This document shows, in pieces, positions 61,292 through 64,000 of a DNA stretch of 64,000 nucleotides (positions are counted from its first letter, which is position 1; every line of letters begins with the position of its first letter). The translations under genes were made by a program, and so were the position numbers. This DNA is from Acidithiobacillus caldus ATCC 51756. Its GTDB lineage: Bacteria; Pseudomonadota; Gammaproteobacteria; Acidithiobacillales; Acidithiobacillaceae. The stretch is taken from NCBI RefSeq assembly GCF_000175575.2, contig NZ_CP005986.1:1495549-1559548 (forward strand). The letters are read 5' to 3'. A model generated the notes under the pieces. The model worked only from the letters and a program-made list of their open reading frames with translations. It was not told the origin of the DNA and ran no database searches.

Positions 61292-63610
61292 ATGATGAGC
61301 AGAGCAGCCCCCATGCAGCAGCCCAAGATCATCCACCCCAAACGCCCGAGCCTGCGACAGGCCTGCCTGCTGGCCCTGACCCTGGGGCTCGGACTGAGCG
61401 GCAACGCCCTGGCCGAAAGCCTCATCCGTTCGGTGAAGGTCCAGCCGGACGCTACCGGCACGGCCATCTTCGTGGACAGCGACAGCCGGCCGGCGTACGA
61501 CGTCAACAGCTACGACGGCGGCTACCGCATCCGCATCGACTTTGACGATGCCCACTTCCTCTCCTCCGTGGGCAATGTCAATGGCGAAGGGGCCATCCGC
61601 AACGTGCTGGTGGAAAACTCGGGTAAGAGTGCCCACCTGGATCTGCTCCTGAAAACACCCCAGGCGGTCATGGTAGAGCCCGCACCCAAGGGCTACCGCA
61701 TTGGCCTCGTGTCCCTCAAGGAACCGGCGACAGCGGCTGCCGCGCCAGCACAGACGCCGGCCAGCACTGCGCCTCAGGCACCCGAGCCCACGCCGGTAGC
61801 CGTCACCAGTGGCACCCAGATCGACAATGTGTCCTTCGAGCGTGGCAAGAACGACTCCGGTGTCTTGAACCTGTCCATAGAGGGGCCCCAACCGCAGATG
61901 AATGTCACCCGCGAGCCTGGGCGACTCATCGTGGAATTGCGCGATACGGCCATTCCTTCCGCCTACACCCATCGCTTTGGCGTGACCCAGTTTGGAACAC
62001 CGGTGGATTATGTGGATGCCTACCCGCTGGGGCATTCCACCCGCCTGGTCTTTGCCATTCACGGCCCCTTCGAGTATTCCGCCTATCAACTCGGGCAGCG
62101 CACCATGATTGCCGTGCGCCCGCGCGCCGAAAATAGCGAAGCCAGCAATCCGGAAAAAAGTGCGCGGCTGAGCATGGATTTCCAGAATATCAGCGTGCGC
62201 GATGCCCTCCAGGTCATTGCCGACTTCACCCACCAAAATATCGTCGTTTCCAACAGCGTCACCGGCACCATCTCCATCCGCCTGAAGAACGAACCCTGGG
62301 AGCAGGCTTTCCGGGTCATCCTGGAATCCCAGGGTCTGGCGGTGAAGCACATCGGCAATATCCTCTGGGTGGCTCCGGCCAGCCAGATCACCAGTCAGGA
62401 GGAGGCCGAACTGAAGGCCGCGGCGAGCAAGCGCAAGCTCGAACCCCTGGTCACGGAACTGATCCCCATCAAGTACGCCCAGGCCAGCCAGATTGCCGAT
62501 CTGTTGCGCGGGTTTTCCAAGGAGATGAACGAGCAAGAGGGACTGAATCCGACCCAAAGCACCGCTCTGGCAACGGCTTTGGGTATCCCCAGCAGCAATC
62601 TCATCGGCAATTCCCTGCTCGGCCCGCGCGGTTCGGTGGCCGTGGTGACGCGTACCAACAGCCTGCTGGTGCGGGACACTCCTGAGGACATCGACAACAT
62701 CAAGAAACTCATTGCCAAGATCGACCGCCCCGTGCCCCAGGTGCTCATCGAGGCGCGCATCGTTCAGGTCACCACCAATGCGGCGCAATCTTTGGGTATC
62801 CAGTGGGGTGGGACCTACACCTCCAACGGCGGCGGTGGTGTGATCAATCTATCGGGCACGGGAGCGTCGCAATATACCTCCAGCCAGGGTGGTTCCTATC
62901 CCATCGGCGCCACGAGCGGCGCCTCCGGAGGCACCAGCACAGGCAGCGGGATTGGTGTCCCGGCCGTGGTGAATCTGCCCGCCTACGCGCCTGCGGGTAG
63001 CGCCCTCACCGGCCTCAATCCGGCATCCCTCGGCTTTGCCCTGGGCACGGCGGCTGGCAATCGTATCCTCAATCTCCAGTTGCAGGCCCTGCAGGCCAGC
63101 AACCAGGCCAAGATCATCTCCAGCCCCAAGGTCCTCACCCAGGACAACGAAAAGGCGGTCATCGAGCAGGGTCAGGAGATCCCCTATCAGCAGGCCACCA
63201 GCAGTGGTGCCACTTCCGTCTCCTTCAAAAAGGCAGAACTGAGCCTGGATGTCACCCCCCACATTGCCCCCAATGGCAAGGTCACCCTGGACGTGGATGC
63301 CAAAAACAATCAGCCCAACTACGCCCAGACCACGCCCTCGGGGGTACCCATCAACACCCAGGAGGTGAAGACCAAGCTGCTGGTGAACAATGGCCAGACC
63401 GTCGTCATCGGCGGTATCTACACCGACAGCAAGAGCCACTACGATACCGGCGTACCGGTCCTGAAGGACATTCCCCTGCTCGGCTGGCTCTTCAAGAGCA
63501 AGACCTACAACGACTCCCAGTCCGAGCTTCTGGTTTTCCTGACGCCGAAGGTCGTGGGCGGCCAGAGTGAGGACGATCTGGCCGGGGAGGACTCCGGTAA
63601 CGGCTCCTGA
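61292..63610 (+). CDS. pilQ: Type IV pilus secretin PilQ
   Basis: A 772-residue outer membrane secretin. Signal peptide to about residue 43 (ending GNALA-ES), two AMIN peptidoglycan-binding domains (about 45-145 and 180-285), an Ala/Pro/Thr linker between them, an STN/N0 domain (SARLSMDFQNISVRDALQVI), N1 (VTELIPIKYAQASQIADLL) and the C-terminal secretin barrel with RNSLLVRDTPEDI-like (written TNSLLVRDTPED) and IGGIYTDSK. The ATG at 61292 has AGGA seven bases upstream; an ATG at 61247 overlapping pilP is possible. Last pil gene, 2 bases before aroK. Confidence 0.95.
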   Translation: MMSRAAPMQQPKIIHPKRPSLRQACLLALTLGLGLSGNALAESLIRSVKVQPDATGTAIFVDSDSRPAYDVNSYDGGYRIRIDFDDAHFLSSVGNVNGEGAIRNVLVENSGKSAHLDLLLKTPQAVMVEPAPKGYRIGLVSLKEPATAAAAPAQTPASTAPQAPEPTPVAVTSGTQIDNVSFERGKNDSGVLNLSIEGPQPQMNVTREPGRLIVELRDTAIPSAYTHRFGVTQFGTPVDYVDAYPLGHSTRLVFAIHGPFEYSAYQLGQRTMIAVRPRAENSEASNPEKSARLSMDFQNISVRDALQVIADFTHQNIVVSNSVTGTISIRLKNEPWEQAFRVILESQGLAVKHIGNILWVAPASQITSQEEAELKAAASKRKLEPLVTELIPIKYAQASQIADLLRGFSKEMNEQEGLNPTQSTALATALGIPSSNLIGNSLLGPRGSVAVVTRTNSLLVRDTPEDIDNIKKLIAKIDRPVPQVLIEARIVQVTTNAAQSLGIQWGGTYTSNGGGGVINLSGTGASQYTSSQGGSYPIGATSGASGGTSTGSGIGVPAVVNLPAYAPAGSALTGLNPASLGFALGTAAGNRILNLQLQALQASNQAKIISSPKVLTQDNEKAVIEQGQEIPYQQATSSGATSVSFKKAELSLDVTPHIAPNGKVTLDVDAKNNQPNYAQTTPSGVPINTQEVKTKLLVNNGQTVVIGGIYTDSKSHYDTGVPVLKDIPLLGWLFKSKTYNDSQSELLVFLTPKVVGGQSEDDLAGEDSGNGS

Positions 63611-63612
63611 GC

Positions 63613-64000
63613 ATGGGGGATCGGATCGTCCTCATCGGTCCCATGGGCTGTGGGAAATCCACCATCGGGCGGCTGCTGGCCGCCCGCCTGCGTTGTCGCT
63701 TCCTGGATTCGGACGCCATCATCGTGCGTCAGACCGGGGTGGATATCCCCACGATTTTCGCCATCGAGGGGGAATCGGGCTTTCGCGCGCGGGAGCACAA
63801 GGTCCTCGTGGAACTGTCCCAAAGTGACGAGCGCTTTGTGCTGGCCACCGGCGGCGGCGCCGTTTTGCTACCCGAAAACCGCCCTCTTTTGCGGAGTATC
63901 GGTGAAGTCATTCATCTGGACATCAGTATCGACGAGCAGTTGAAACGCATCCGCCACGACCGCAACCGGCCCCTGCTGCAGGTGGACGATCTCCCCACCC
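63613..64000 (+). CDS. aroK: Shikimate kinase (partial)
   Basis: Cytoplasmic kinase phosphorylating shikimate. 129 codons are visible; the C-terminus is beyond the window. Walker A is LIGPMGCGKSTIGRLLA; DSDAIIVRQTGVDIPTIF and the shikimate-binding Arg in GFRAREHKVL follow, then ATGGGAVLL and the LID region RHDRNRPLL. It follows pilQ by 2 bases, the conserved pilQ-aroK-aroB order of proteobacteria. Confidence 0.96.
   Translation, partial: MGDRIVLIGPMGCGKSTIGRLLAARLRCRFLDSDAIIVRQTGVDIPTIFAIEGESGFRAREHKVLVELSQSDERFVLATGGGAVLLPENRPLLRSIGEVIHLDISIDEQLKRIRHDRNRPLLQVDDLPT

Overview
The window is a contiguous piece of a high-GC gammaproteobacterial-type chromosome, most probably Acidithiobacillus. 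The 793-residue sucrose synthase encoded at 13722-16103 looks, from memory, like the characterised Acidithiobacillus caldus enzyme. A sucrose-phosphate synthase with a fused phosphatase domain, a Tat-exported DsrE-family protein and mercuric reductase also fit an acidophilic sulfur oxidiser. No database search could be run. Genes are densely packed, with many 4-base ATGA or GTGA overlaps and frequent GTG starts. I saw no insertion sequence, prophage, CRISPR array or rRNA.

Layout. 1-4358 (minus): a hybrid sensor kinase translationally coupled to a response regulator with degenerate GGDEF and an EAL domain (cut by the window edge). 4446-10240 (minus): lexA-imuA-imuB-dnaE2 mutasome operon behind a perfect SOS box. 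10383-11470: a Host_attach-family protein and a TRIC/UPF0126 channel. 11532-13795 (plus): MerR-type promoter, merA and merR. 13722-19736 (minus): small MscS channel, fructokinase, bifunctional SPS-SPP and sucrose synthase, a sucrose module. 19846-22851 (minus): Pho box and pstS-pstC-pstA without pstB. 22955-27176 (plus): ribF-ileS-lspA. 27277-31187: a small basic protein behind a possible sigma-54 promoter, a MshEN-like coiled-coil protein, a peroxiredoxin-like protein, an SbmA/YddA-like ABC transporter and a Tat-exported DsrE protein. 31202-40655 (minus): an ArsR-family regulator with two cysteines, then TolC-like protein, adaptor, RND pump, DUF2892, rhodanese, glutaredoxin and thioredoxin genes, followed by amidase and nitrilase genes.

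40766-40839 is tRNA-Gly(CCC). 40887-45286 (minus): tatD-tcdA, then an AT-rich palindrome, then an SCP2-like/PhnD-like pair and ubiD. 45367-50285 (plus): two UbiH/UbiI-type monooxygenases, ubiK, comM and a double DUF202 protein. 50297-55120 (minus): psd-pssA and the branched-chain operon ilvB-ilvH-ilvC. 55184-58233 (minus): tadA-yjbQ-hypothetical-mutS2 (without the Smr domain) and a terminator. 58316-64000 (plus): pilMNOPQ, the type IV pilus alignment and secretin operon, followed by aroK, cut by the window end.

Best candidate for an undescribed system: the efflux and thiol/persulfide operon at 31202-40655. An ArsR regulator whose cysteines (C31, C97) have the spacing I recall for the persulfide sensors SqrR and BigR precedes a tripartite RND pump co-transcribed with DUF2892, rhodanese, glutaredoxin and thioredoxin genes. 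A shared AT-rich 10-mer in front of this operon and in front of the SCP2/PhnD-like pair at 43680 suggests possible co-regulation. Secondary candidates are the mechanosensitive-channel/sucrose operon, the pst locus lacking pstB, and the small gene with the sigma-54-like promoter.
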